DNA from: Roseibium sp. MMSF_3412
Lineage (GTDB): Bacteria; Pseudomonadota; Alphaproteobacteria; Rhizobiales; Stappiaceae
Length of the DNA stretch: 64,000 nt
Direction: 5' to 3'
Assembly (NCBI RefSeq): GCF_030733265.1
Contig: NZ_JASHJI010000005.1
Coordinates: 186,001-250,000, forward strand
A model generated the notes under the pieces. The model was not told where the DNA came from, did not search any database, and saw only the letters and a program-made list of their open reading frames with translations. Shown piece after piece: positions 32,649 through 41,323 of the stretch (the first letter of the stretch is position 1; each line of letters opens with the position of its first letter). A program made the position numbers and the translations under genes.

Positions 32649-34238
32649 ATGAATGATTCGAAACTGGCACACCTGAAATCACATGCCGCATCAGGTGTTT
32701 CCCGCCGCGATTTCATGCGTACGGCCGTTGGTGCAGGCGTGTCCGTCACGCTTGCCGGTGGACTGTGGTCCGAAGCCCGCGCTGCTACGGCAGCAAAGGG
32801 TGGCACACTCAAAGCCGGCGCAGATGGCGGCGCAACAACGGACACGTTCAACCCGATTGAGATGAACGGAGCTGACCATCCCACGCTTTCCATCCTCTCA
32901 AGCTTCGACACGCTGACAGAGATCGATGACACCGGGGCGCCGCGCCCCAGCCTCGCTGAAAGCTGGGAGAGCAATCCGGACGGCACATGGGCCTTCAAAC
33001 TGCGCAAGGGCGTCGAGTTTCATGATGGCAAGAGCCTGACTGCAGACGACGTGGTCTGGTCGCTTCAGCAGCATTTGAACAAGGACAATCGCGTCGCCGA
33101 GGCGCAGCAAATCGTCCAGAACTTCGAAGAATTGCGTGCCGACGGCCCTGATACGGTTTTGATCAAGCAGCGGGAAGTCAACTTCGACCTGCCGTCTCAT
33201 CTTTCCTCTTATGCGATGATCATCGGCAAGCAAGGCAATGAAGATTGGGCATCGGGTGTTGGCACGGGCCCATATGTCAAGGAAGACTGGCAGCCGGGTG
33301 TCCAGTATCTCGGGCGCAAATTCGCCAATTTCTACCGGGACGATCAAGGCTATTTCGACGAAGTGGAACTGCTGAACATCACAGATCCCGGGTCGCGTAT
33401 GTCGGGTCTCTTGTCCGGAACACTGCATGCGATCGGGTCCCCGGAAACGAAGACCGCCAACCGGCTTGCCCAGGCACCGGGCTTTGAACTCGTCCAGGTC
33501 CCGGCAACACAGCACTTTACCTGCGACATGCGTGCGGACATGGAACCGTTCACGGATCCGCATCTTCGGCAGGCGGTCAAGTGGGGCATCAATCGTCAGG
33601 AAATCGTCGACAAGGTGTTGAACGGTTTTGGAACCATCGGCAACGACCTTCCGATCAGCCGCGGACAGCAGTTCTACAATGATCAACTCGAGCATCGTGA
33701 ATTTGATCCGGACAAGGCCCGTTTCCACTTGAAACAGGCCGGCCTGGACAGCGCTGACCTGACACTGGCAACCAGCGACGGTGCTTTTGGCGGTGCGGTG
33801 GATGCTGCGGTGCTCATGCAGAACTCCATGGCGAATGCCGGCATGACCGTTCAGGTCGATCGCCGTCCGGCTGATGGCTATTGGTCGGAGGTCTGGCTCA
33901 AGGTGCCCTGGTGCATGGTCTACTGGAACGGACGCCCGACGGTGGACTGGATGCTGAGTTCCACTTACACCTCGGACAGCGCATGGAACTCCAGCGCGTT
34001 TCGCAATGAAACCTTTGACAACCTGCTCATTGCCGCTCGGTCCGAGGCAAACGAGACCAAGCGCCGAGACATGTATTTCGAGGCCCAGCGGATCTTCTGG
34101 GAAGAAAGCGGCACTGCCGTTCTTGCTTTTGCCAATATCCTGATCGGGCAATCCGACAAGCTTGGACACGGCCCGGTCGGTGTCACCCGCAGAATGGACG
34201 ATAGCCGTCTGCCGCGCCGATGGTGGTTTAAATCCTAG
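32649..34238 (+). CDS. ABC transporter substrate-binding protein, family 5, Tat-exported
   Basis: Periplasmic binding protein of the DppA/OppA type, 529 residues. The ATG at 32649 (MNDSKLAHLK) follows GGAGGG, though the spacing is slightly long; an upstream ATG at 32619 is possible. A twin-arginine signal SRRDFM is at 18-23, followed by a hydrophobic stretch and a likely cut after ARA near 45. The mature part has TLKAGADGGATTDTFNPIEM and RKGVEFHDGKSLTADDVVWS, both typical of the family. No permease or ATPase gene is near, so it must share a transporter elsewhere. A hydrolase for peptide-like bonds follows. Confidence 0.93.
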   Translation: MNDSKLAHLKSHAASGVSRRDFMRTAVGAGVSVTLAGGLWSEARAATAAKGGTLKAGADGGATTDTFNPIEMNGADHPTLSILSSFDTLTEIDDTGAPRPSLAESWESNPDGTWAFKLRKGVEFHDGKSLTADDVVWSLQQHLNKDNRVAEAQQIVQNFEELRADGPDTVLIKQREVNFDLPSHLSSYAMIIGKQGNEDWASGVGTGPYVKEDWQPGVQYLGRKFANFYRDDQGYFDEVELLNITDPGSRMSGLLSGTLHAIGSPETKTANRLAQAPGFELVQVPATQHFTCDMRADMEPFTDPHLRQAVKWGINRQEIVDKVLNGFGTIGNDLPISRGQQFYNDQLEHREFDPDKARFHLKQAGLDSADLTLATSDGAFGGAVDAAVLMQNSMANAGMTVQVDRRPADGYWSEVWLKVPWCMVYWNGRPTVDWMLSSTYTSDSAWNSSAFRNETFDNLLIAARSEANETKRRDMYFEAQRIFWEESGTAVLAFANILIGQSDKLGHGPVGVTRRMDDSRLPRRWWFKS

Positions 34239-34260
34239 CGTTGACCGCGGACGGTCAAAA

Positions 34261-34285
34261 CGGGGCACTTTTATCGGGTGCCCCG
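34261..34285 (+). terminator. Intercistronic hairpin after the binding protein gene
   Basis: CGGGGCAC pairs with GTGCCCCG around a nine-base loop, 22 bases after the stop and before the CocE-type gene. It has no T-run, so it is more likely an mRNA-stabilising or partial termination element that keeps binding protein levels above hydrolase levels. Confidence 0.5.
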
Positions 34286-34311
34286 GCATCTGAATCAGGT
34301 TTCAGGTCAGC

Positions 34312-36303
34312 ATGAACAAGCATTTGTCCGGTGTTCAGAAAGTTCAGGAAACAGAACACCTGTGGGTTCCCATGCCCGATGGCATCCGCCTTGCGGTACG
34401 GCTCTGGTTGCCTGTCGGCGCCGCGGAACAGCCGGTTCCAGCCATTGTCGAAACCATACCCTACCGCAAGCACGACATGGTTCGCGCTCGTGACGAGCGC
34501 AATCATCCCTTCTTCGCACAGCATGGCTACGCCTGTCTCAGGGTGGACATGCGCGGCTCGGGCGACAGTGAAGGCGAAATGCCGGATATGTACCGCGAGG
34601 AAGAGCTTGCCGACGCACGCCACGTGATCGACTGGATCTCAGAACAGCCGTGGTGCAATGGCCGTGTCGGTATGTTCGGAACCTCCTGGGGAGGCACGGC
34701 AAGTTTGCAGGCAAGCATCAGTGCCCCATCCGCATTGAGGGCCGTCATCGCCGTCTGTGCAACGCACGATCGATATGAAGACGACATTCACCACAAGGGC
34801 GGCTTGCTGCTTACCGACACCTTCGAGTGGGGAGCAACGCTCCCGGCGATACTCGCCTCTCCGCCTTCCGAACAGGTCGGGCCGGATTGGATGGAACGTT
34901 GGAAGACCAGGCTGGAAACCCTCTCCTTCCCGGTCGAAAACTGGGTCGGCGAAGAAGCACGCGGCACCTACTGGCGGCACGGCTCTATCAAGCATCAAAC
35001 GGACCACATATCTTGCCCCGTCCTCGCCGTTGGCGGCTGGTCGGACCGCTATTCGAACTCGGTCATGTCGCTGGTGGATGCAAGGTCCGATCTGGTCTGG
35101 GGGATCGTCGGCCCCTGGGGACACCACTATCCGGACCAGGGGCACCCCGGACCCGGGATCGGATTTCAGCACCTGGCTCTGCGCTGGTGGGATAATTGGC
35201 TCAAGGAGGAAACGGTTCCGGATTGGCCGCGACTACGGGTATGGCTGCGCGAGTTCGAAGACCCTGCGGATGCGATCGATGTGCGAAAAGGCCGATGGAT
35301 GGAAAGCGGACCTGCCAGCCGGAACACGACGAACAGACGACTGTTCCTGTCTTCAACCGGATTGGCAGACACGCCATCAAAAACAGATTTCGATCTCAAG
35401 CACGACCTGGGCGTGGGTCAGGCGTCCGGCGACACCGGGTATTTCGGACGCTTTGGCGGCCTGCCGCTGGACCAGTCGGAAGAGGATGCACGAACACTTG
35501 CCCTCGACAGCCTTCCCCTGGAAAGCGACGTCGTCCTCTTCGGAGGTGCAAAGGTAATCCTCACGGTGTCTGCGGAGCAGGCTCGCAGCCAGCTTTGCCT
35601 GCGGCTCTGCGATGTCGCCCCGGACGGACGCTCGAACCGGGTTGCGCTGACCGTGCGCAATCTCGCATTGGACGATGCGCTTGATGAACCGGACAATTGC
35701 TTCGCAAACGAACCCCGGCAGGTGGAGATCCGGTTTCATACCAAGGCGTATCGTTTCGCCAGGGGGCATAGAATCCGGCTTTCCATTGGGACTTCCTACT
35801 GGCCGCTGATCTGGACGCCACCCGAATTGACTGACATCCGGATAACGGACGGTTACGTCGATCTCCCCTGCCATGAAGGTGAAATCGCAGCGTTGCGAAT
35901 GCCGCTGCCGGAACCGCTCGATCTGCCTGCCGAAAAGACACATCAGGTTCTCGCCGCGCCGCGTCTTTCACGGTACAGGCGCATCGACGGAGACGGCAGT
36001 GTGGTCTCCGGTTGGCACCAGGGTGAAACCGCAGTCCACCACCCTGCGATCGGGACGACATTCGCTTACGAAACCTGCGGCGAAATGCAGCTGCAGCCGG
36101 AAAATCCGCTGTCTGCATCCTGCGACTTCAAACACATGATGCGTTTCGAACGGCCGGACGGCATCGCGCGCATTGAGACCGCCCTGCGGACCAGGTGCAC
36201 CCGGAGCTTCTTCCTGCTTGATGGTACCCTGACAGTGCACTGGAACGGATCCCCGTTCCACGAAACCTCGTGGAAACGCTCCATACCGCGAAACCATTCC
36301 TGA
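34312..36303 (+). CDS. CocE/NonD-type alpha/beta hydrolase (X-Pro dipeptidyl-peptidase family)
   Basis: Serine hydrolase of 663 residues. The catalytic domain has GYACLRVDMRGSGDSEGEM and the nucleophile in MFGTSWGGTA (Ser125). Asp245 in GGWSDRYSNS and His271 or His272 in GPWGHHYPDQG complete a probable triad. The C-terminal jelly-roll X-Pro domain holds RGHRIRLSIGTSYWPLIWTP. Family members cleave acyl esters such as cocaine, acylated beta-lactam precursors, or peptides. The partner binding protein of the peptide family and the XRE-cupin regulator suggest peptide or amide use. There is no signal peptide, so it should act in the cytoplasm. Confidence 0.9.
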   Translation: MNKHLSGVQKVQETEHLWVPMPDGIRLAVRLWLPVGAAEQPVPAIVETIPYRKHDMVRARDERNHPFFAQHGYACLRVDMRGSGDSEGEMPDMYREEELADARHVIDWISEQPWCNGRVGMFGTSWGGTASLQASISAPSALRAVIAVCATHDRYEDDIHHKGGLLLTDTFEWGATLPAILASPPSEQVGPDWMERWKTRLETLSFPVENWVGEEARGTYWRHGSIKHQTDHISCPVLAVGGWSDRYSNSVMSLVDARSDLVWGIVGPWGHHYPDQGHPGPGIGFQHLALRWWDNWLKEETVPDWPRLRVWLREFEDPADAIDVRKGRWMESGPASRNTTNRRLFLSSTGLADTPSKTDFDLKHDLGVGQASGDTGYFGRFGGLPLDQSEEDARTLALDSLPLESDVVLFGGAKVILTVSAEQARSQLCLRLCDVAPDGRSNRVALTVRNLALDDALDEPDNCFANEPRQVEIRFHTKAYRFARGHRIRLSIGTSYWPLIWTPPELTDIRITDGYVDLPCHEGEIAALRMPLPEPLDLPAEKTHQVLAAPRLSRYRRIDGDGSVVSGWHQGETAVHHPAIGTTFAYETCGEMQLQPENPLSASCDFKHMMRFERPDGIARIETALRTRCTRSFFLLDGTLTVHWNGSPFHETSWKRSIPRNHS

Positions 36304-36337
36304 CCTGCAAGCCTCCCTGCGCACCAGGAAGGGGAAA

Positions 36338-36737
36338 TGTGCCAGCCGGCCTGTAAGCCGGGTTCTGTATGGCCCGCCGAAACGGGCGCGACAGCCATTC
36401 ATCTGGGATGTCCGTTGCCGGACACCTCTCGCAACCAACCCGGACAGCTGGTCTGGAAACCGGCCTGTGCCGGGATCGCTCCCGGCCTATGCTGTCCCTA
36501 TTCGGTCTTGCTCCCGGTGGGGTTTACCGTGCCGCCGCTGTTACCAGAAGCGCGGTGGGCTCTTACTCCACCCTTTCACCCTTACCCCGGCACGCCGGGG
36601 CGGTTTGCTTTCTGTGGCACTTTCCCTGAGGTTGCCCTCGCCGGGTGTTACCCGGCACCGTGTTTCCATGGAGCCCGGACTTTCCTCTCCCGCGGCCTTT
36701 CGGCGTTTGCGGCAGCGGCTGTCCGGCCGACTGGCGC
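36338..36737 (-). ncRNA. rnpB: RNase P RNA
   Basis: Catalytic RNA that matures tRNA 5' ends. On the minus strand it contains GAGGAAAGTCCGGGCTCC, the core GGGTAAGGGTGAAAGGGTGG, and near the 3' end ACAGAACCCGGCTTACAGG. The ends GCCAGTCGG (36727-36735) and CCGGCTGGC (36341-36349) pair to form helix P1 with one wobble. About 400 bases, bacterial type A. The exact ends are estimated from P1. Confidence 0.95.
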
Positions 36738-36741
36738 TAGC

Positions 36742-36770
36742 GGCTTAAGTGGCTTTCGGTTGAAGGTCAA
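36742..36770 (-). promoter_or_regulatory. rnpB promoter
   Basis: TTGACC (36765-36770) and TAAGCC (36742-36747) on the minus strand are 17 bases apart. The expected start site falls at about 36735, where helix P1 begins. Confidence 0.6.
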
Positions 36771-37021
36771 GCGAGCGAGCCCGCCATATCGCCGCTTTGT
36801 CGGATGATCCCGTTCTTTCAGTCCGGTTTTCCAGATCTGGCTGCAGCTTCGTGAACGGCAGATCCTTGCCGGCACCGCGAGACGGCTCCGCTTCCAGTGT
36901 GTCTCGTGTTGCCGGTCCATCTGCCAAACGGGACACCTGTCCAGATGACCGAACTTTTCACGTTTCGGTGAACCTTTCTGCAAAGGCCGGATTTCTGCGG
37001 GTTTTCTGTTCAACTTAATTT
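36771..37021. other. Gap between rnpB and the AhpD-like gene
   Basis: With the flanking promoters, about 370 bases lie between the RNase P RNA and the next gene start at 37108. I see no coding frame with a ribosome site and no clear structure in this middle stretch. Confidence 0.5.
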
Positions 37022-37050
37022 TTGACTACTCAGTACAGAATGCCTATATG
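37022..37050 (+). promoter_or_regulatory. Promoter of the AhpD-like/TetR operon with possible operator
   Basis: TTGACT (37022-37027) and TATATG (37045-37050) are 17 bases apart. The small dyad TACT-C-AGTA (37027-37035) sits in the spacer, a natural position for repression by the TetR protein encoded downstream. Confidence 0.65.
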
Positions 37051-37107
37051 CCGTTTGCAAGAAACTGGCAGGACGGGTGTTGGACACCCTCAAAATGGAG
37101 ACCAAAC

Positions 37108-37674
37108 ATGACGGAATTCACGCTTCACACGCAGGAAACAGCACCTGAAGACAGCCGTCCGCTTCTGGACAATTCGCTCAAGGCCTTCGGCATGATCCCG
37201 AACCTTCACGCTGTCATGGCAGAGTCGCCGCAACACCTTGAAGCCTATCAAAAGCTTCATGAACTGTTTCAGCAGACGAGCCTGTCGGTTGTTGAACAGA
37301 CTGTTGTCTGGATGACGATCAACGTGGAACACGCGTGTCACTACTGCGTGCCGGCGCACACAGCGATCGCGCATATGCAGAAGGTCAATGACGGGGTTAT
37401 CGAAGCCCTGAGAAATGCGGCCCCGCTCGAGGACGACAAGCTTGAGGCGCTGCGGCAGTTCACGCTGAAAGTCGTGCGCCAGCGCGGTGTCGTCTCCGAC
37501 GCCGACGTCAGCGCGTTCCTTTCAGCAGGCTATTCGAAACGTCAGGTTCTCGACATCATTCTTGGCGTTGCCCAGAAAGTCATGTCTAATTACGTGAACC
37601 ACCTGGCCGATACTCCGGTTGATGCACCATTCAGGAAATTCGACTGGAAACCGGAAGTGGCCGCAGCAGAATGA
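37108..37674 (+). CDS. AhpD-like carboxymuconolactone decarboxylase-family protein
   Basis: Small all-helical protein of 188 residues. The ATG at 37108 (MTEFTLHTQETAPEDSRP) follows GGAGACCAAAC; an in-frame start at 37048 overlaps the promoter and is rejected. The motif EHACHYCVPAH matches the redox pattern ExxCxxCxxxH of AhpD peroxidase partners, so a thiol-dependent peroxidase or reductase role is likely. A TetR gene follows, overlapping or 53 bases on depending on its start, and probably controls this gene. The substrate is unknown. Confidence 0.88.
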   Translation: MTEFTLHTQETAPEDSRPLLDNSLKAFGMIPNLHAVMAESPQHLEAYQKLHELFQQTSLSVVEQTVVWMTINVEHACHYCVPAHTAIAHMQKVNDGVIEALRNAAPLEDDKLEALRQFTLKVVRQRGVVSDADVSAFLSAGYSKRQVLDIILGVAQKVMSNYVNHLADTPVDAPFRKFDWKPEVAAAE

Positions 37675-37727
37675 ACGAACGGGCTCCGGCACAGGACTGC
37701 CGGGGCCCGTCCGCACACAGAGGCAAG

Positions 37728-38312
37728 ATGGCAGGACGCCCGAAAAAATTCGATATGGAACAGGCCCTCGATGCATTCGTCGACGTGTTCTGGACGAAAG
37801 GCTATCAGGGAACCTCCGTGGACGACCTGCAGAACGCTGCCGGTATCAAGCGCGGCAGTTTCTATGCCGCGTTCGGCTGCAAGGACGACGTGTTCAACTC
37901 CGTGCTTGAGAAATACTGGAATGAAGCCACCGCACTGGGTTTGAAGCAGATGGACGCGGAAGCGGATCCGCTGAAGGCGGTTGCCGCCCTTGTGCGCCAT
38001 GTCGGCATCTTCATGACGAAAAACACCCCGCGAGGCTGTCTGTTGCTGACTTCTTCCGGCGCATTGCTCAACGAGAAAGGCGACGGCGACAACCCCGTGC
38101 GTGCACGCATGAACACGCTTGAACGCAGGATCCACGATGCGCTGACGCGAGAGAGCGGTCTCGGGAACGAAGCAAAGGCACGGGAAGTCACCGCGTTCGC
38201 GCTGGCCTGCCTGCTCGGGCTGAACGCGCTGGCCCGTAACGGTCAGGATCACGGCAAGATACTTGCGGCCGCGAACCATGCCGCCGACTGCATCGAAAAC
38301 AGTCCCGACTGA
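37728..38312 (+). CDS. TetR-family transcriptional regulator
   Basis: The 194 residues begin MAGRPKKFDM, the usual TetR opening; GAGG lies upstream of this ATG. An earlier ATG at 37671 overlaps the AhpD-like gene stop in ATGA and cannot be excluded. The DNA-binding domain has GYQGTSVDDLQNAAGIKRGS and FYAAFGCKDDVF. The C-terminal part resembles TetR-C domains that sense electrophiles or reactive compounds (NTPRGCLLLTSSG). It is likely to repress the operon that contains it. Confidence 0.9.
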   Translation: MAGRPKKFDMEQALDAFVDVFWTKGYQGTSVDDLQNAAGIKRGSFYAAFGCKDDVFNSVLEKYWNEATALGLKQMDAEADPLKAVAALVRHVGIFMTKNTPRGCLLLTSSGALLNEKGDGDNPVRARMNTLERRIHDALTRESGLGNEAKAREVTAFALACLLGLNALARNGQDHGKILAAANHAADCIENSPD

Positions 38313-38444
38313 ATTCGGACTTCAACAGCCGGCACGCCGGCCGGGCCGCTCCGTAAAAATGCCGCGTCGCACAATATTCGTTTCTCATCAGCCCTGGCAG
38401 ACGCTAGTCTCCGCACTGCGAATTGAACTGCGAGGACGCGCTCA

Positions 38445-39107
38445 ATGAAACAGGCCATCAAGGCGGCTCGGGCTGCCGAGCTCATTCCGGACGGATCGAC
38501 TTTGCTGATCGGCGGCTTCATGGGGGTCGGCTCCCCTCACCGGCTCATCGATGCGATCGTCGCCAGGGGAACCAAGGACCTGACGGTCGTTGCCAACGAT
38601 ACCGCGATGCCCGGTCGCGGCATCGGAAAGCTTGTCACGGCAGGTGCCATATCCAGGGTCGTCGCCTCTCATATCGGGCTCAATCCGGAAACCCAGCAGA
38701 AAATGATCTCAGGTGAAATCGACGTCGACCTGGTCCCACAGGGGACATTGGTGGAGCGGATCCGCGCAGCGGGTGTCGGTCTTGGCGGTATCCTGACGCC
38801 GACCGGCCTCGGTACAATGGTCGAGGAAGGCAAGCAGATCATCACCGTGAAAGGACAGGACTTCCTCCTGGAAGAACCGATCCACGCGGATTTTGCTTTG
38901 ATCGCGGCGCATCAGGCCGACTACGTGGGCAATCTTGAGTATTCGCTGACCGCACACAACTTCAATCCGATCATGGCGCTTGCGGGCGAGACCGTCATCG
39001 CCGAACCGCAAACAATCGTGCCGGTCGGCGTCATCTCGCCCGACAGTGTGAAAACACCCGGTATTCTTGTGGATCATCTTCTGGAGAGACAGCCCGATGG
39101 AAGCTAA
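38445..39107 (+). CDS. 3-oxoacid CoA-transferase subunit A
   Basis: Alpha subunit of a family I CoA-transferase (AtoD/ScoA type), 220 residues. Such enzymes move CoA between succinyl- or acetyl-CoA and acetoacetate or another short acid. The opening KAARAAELIPDGSTLLIGG, then FMGVGSPHRLIDAI and the late VGLGGILTPTGLGTMVEEGK are typical. The gene overlaps the start of the B subunit by 11 bases, so the two are made together. AtoDA and ScoAB cannot be told apart from sequence alone here. Confidence 0.93.
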   Translation: MKQAIKAARAAELIPDGSTLLIGGFMGVGSPHRLIDAIVARGTKDLTVVANDTAMPGRGIGKLVTAGAISRVVASHIGLNPETQQKMISGEIDVDLVPQGTLVERIRAAGVGLGGILTPTGLGTMVEEGKQIITVKGQDFLLEEPIHADFALIAAHQADYVGNLEYSLTAHNFNPIMALAGETVIAEPQTIVPVGVISPDSVKTPGILVDHLLERQPDGS

Positions 39108-39747
39108 GGAAATCATCGCACGGCGCGTGGCGCAGGAGATCGAACCGGATTCCCTGGTCAATCTCGGCATTGGCCTGCCCTCCATGGTGGCCAATTACCT
39201 GCCCAAGGAAGTCAATGTGTTCTTCCAGGCTGAAAACGGCGTCATCGGTCTCGGTTCGAGGCCGCCCGAGGGCATGGAAGATCCCGATCTGACCGACGCG
39301 GGCGGCGGATTTGTGACCGCCGTTCCGGGCGCTGCGTCTATCGACAGCGCAATGAGTTTCGGCCTGATTCGGGGCGGACATCTCGACATGACGGTTCTGG
39401 GCGGGCTTCAGGTCGACGAGCGCGGCTATCTCGCCAACTGGATGGTGCCAGGAAAGATGGTTCCCGGAATGGGCGGTGCGATGGACCTCGTCGCCGGCGC
39501 GAAACATGTGATTGTCGCAATGGTCCACACCGCGAAGGGCAAACCGAAAATTCTGCACGAATGCACGCTTCCACTCACAGCCCAGCGCCGTGTCAGCCTG
39601 ATCGTCACGGAGATGGCCGTCATCGAACCGACGGAAGATGGTCTGGTTCTGAAGGAGATGGGCCCCGATGTGACGATTGACGACATCATTTCGTCGACGG
39701 AAGCCAGCCTGATTGTGCGGGGCGACGTTCCGAAAATGCGCCTGTGA
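39097..39747 (+). CDS. 3-oxoacid CoA-transferase subunit B
   Basis: Beta subunit, 216 residues, starting at ATG 39097 (MEAKEIIARRVAQEIEPDS); GGAGAG precedes it. The catalytic Glu that carries CoA as a thioester is Glu46 in FFQAENGVIGLG. Next come NLGIGLPSMVANYL at the front and GAMDLVAGAKHVIVAMVHT in the middle. The stop touches the stop of the convergent MocR-type gene (TGATCA), leaving no room for a terminator. Confidence 0.95.
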   Translation: MEAKEIIARRVAQEIEPDSLVNLGIGLPSMVANYLPKEVNVFFQAENGVIGLGSRPPEGMEDPDLTDAGGGFVTAVPGAASIDSAMSFGLIRGGHLDMTVLGGLQVDERGYLANWMVPGKMVPGMGGAMDLVAGAKHVIVAMVHTAKGKPKILHECTLPLTAQRRVSLIVTEMAVIEPTEDGLVLKEMGPDVTIDDIISSTEASLIVRGDVPKMRL

Positions 39748-41241
39748 TCAAATCCCGGCCCGGCGCCGCGCTCGTACCGGCAGTTCATCCAGCAGGTTGC
39801 CCAGCGTGTTCACGCCGTTTTCGATCTGGCGCGGCGTAGCGTCGGCAAAACCGATGATGAGACCCGGTTTCCGGGTTTCACCCTGATAGCAATTGCTCAG
39901 CGGCGAGACCGAAAAGCCGCGTTCCTGCATGGCCTGTGCAAAGGCAACATCGTCAACCGGTTCGCGAAACAGCATCGCGACCTGCACATTGCCGTTTGGC
40001 ATGTCAACGTCGACCCGATTGCCCAAACGTTCCTTCAGCGTCCTGACCAGAAGCGCTCCGCGCTCTTCGTATATCTTGCGGATCAGCTTCAGGTGCTTCT
40101 GGTAGGCACCGCTATCGATGAACTGCGCCAACGCGACTTGCACCTGAACACTTGCGGCACAACCCATGTTGCGCATCAGTTGCTGCAAGGGGTGCGCAAG
40201 GTTGGAAGGCACAACGCAATAGGCCAGCCGAAGGCCGGGCAGAAGGCTTTTCGAAAACGTTCCGAGATAGATCACCTGGCCTTCCTCTGCGAGGCCATAC
40301 AGCGCCGCGACGGGTCTGCCTTCAAACAGGAACTCGCTGTCATAGTCGTCTTCCAGTATGACCGCGCCTGCGGAACGCGTCGCCTCGAGCAGGGAGAGCC
40401 GCCGCCCGAGCGGCATGCGAGTGCCCAGAGGATACTGGTGCGACGGCGTCACGTAGATCAGTCGGGGCTTCGTACCGGACGACAGCAGACGGTCAACGTC
40501 CGCGCCCATGTGATCGACGGGCAGCGGATGCACGTTCAATCCGGCGACGTGAAACGCCGTTTTGGCACCGAGATAACCCGGTTCCTCCAGCCAGGCATTT
40601 TCGCCGGGCTCGGCGAGCGCCATCGACAACAGCGACAGGCTCGCCTGCATGGAACTGGTTACGAGGATCTGCTCCGGCCGGGCGCGCACACCGCGTTCCG
40701 ATGCAAGGTGCCGTGCCAGCTGTTCCTTGAGAGCCGGTACACCCGAGTAATTTCTGTATTGCAGGTCCGGGCCACGTTCCATTCTGGCCGCGCGGCGCAA
40801 ATGCCGCGCCCATTCCTCATAGGGGAAACAATCGAGCGCCGGAGCCCCGGGTTGAAGCGCACCATGCCGGGTTGCCCAGCCGTCGCCGCGCACATTGGCC
40901 GACATGTGCCGTCCACGGGCCGAGAGATCGGGCTGGACACCGGCATCGACCTGCTGCCCGTAGCTTCCCTCGGGCGGCAGATCCTCGCTTATCCGTGGTG
41001 CCGCGCCTGCCCTCAGCGTGATGACGCCCTCGGCCTGAAGCAACTCGTAGGCGGCATTCACGGTGTTGCGCGCAACATCGAGCGACGCCGCGAGGCGGCG
41101 GGTCGAGGGCAGTTTCGCGCCCTTCGCCAACAGACCGGTACGAACCGCGTCCCGAAACCCGCGATAGATCTGTTCCGAAAGGGGGATCGGCCCGGATCGG
41201 TCAAGCGAAAGGATACCTTCAGGAAAAACTGGTTCTGTCAT
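39748..41241 (-). CDS. MocR-type GntR/aminotransferase regulator
   Basis: PLP-binding transcriptional regulator of 497 residues. The N-terminal GntR winged helix (LPSTRRLAASLDVARNTVNA) spans about 15-85. A class I aminotransferase-like domain follows, with LEDDYDSEFLFEGRPVAALY and the PLP lysine in YLGTFSKSLLPGLRLAY. Relatives include PdxR and GabR, which sense PLP or GABA. It is divergent from a PNPOx-like gene, which suggests a link to vitamin B6 or flavin-type oxidation. Direct AAACYGG repeats near its start may be its sites. Confidence 0.93.
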   Translation of the reverse strand: MTEPVFPEGILSLDRSGPIPLSEQIYRGFRDAVRTGLLAKGAKLPSTRRLAASLDVARNTVNAAYELLQAEGVITLRAGAAPRISEDLPPEGSYGQQVDAGVQPDLSARGRHMSANVRGDGWATRHGALQPGAPALDCFPYEEWARHLRRAARMERGPDLQYRNYSGVPALKEQLARHLASERGVRARPEQILVTSSMQASLSLLSMALAEPGENAWLEEPGYLGAKTAFHVAGLNVHPLPVDHMGADVDRLLSSGTKPRLIYVTPSHQYPLGTRMPLGRRLSLLEATRSAGAVILEDDYDSEFLFEGRPVAALYGLAEEGQVIYLGTFSKSLLPGLRLAYCVVPSNLAHPLQQLMRNMGCAASVQVQVALAQFIDSGAYQKHLKLIRKIYEERGALLVRTLKERLGNRVDVDMPNGNVQVAMLFREPVDDVAFAQAMQERGFSVSPLSNCYQGETRKPGLIIGFADATPRQIENGVNTLGNLLDELPVRARRRAGI

Positions 41242-41289
41242 TTTCCAAAAACCGGATCTTTTGAAACTCCAGTTTATCGGAGAAACCGG
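41226..41289. promoter_or_regulatory. AAACYGG direct repeats, candidate MocR sites
   Basis: AAACTGG (41226), AAACCGG (41249) and AAACCGG (41283) lie in the same direction between and just inside the divergent genes. MocR proteins are known to bind direct repeats; the last two are 34 bases apart start to start. Confidence 0.4.
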
Positions 41290-41323
41290 GCTTTACAAGA
41301 TCCAACCACACCTGGAGCAAGCC

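Noticed and set aside
36337-36807. Open frames of 60-156 residues
   Set aside because: They overlie the RNase P RNA gene, whose conserved core is plain on the minus strand.
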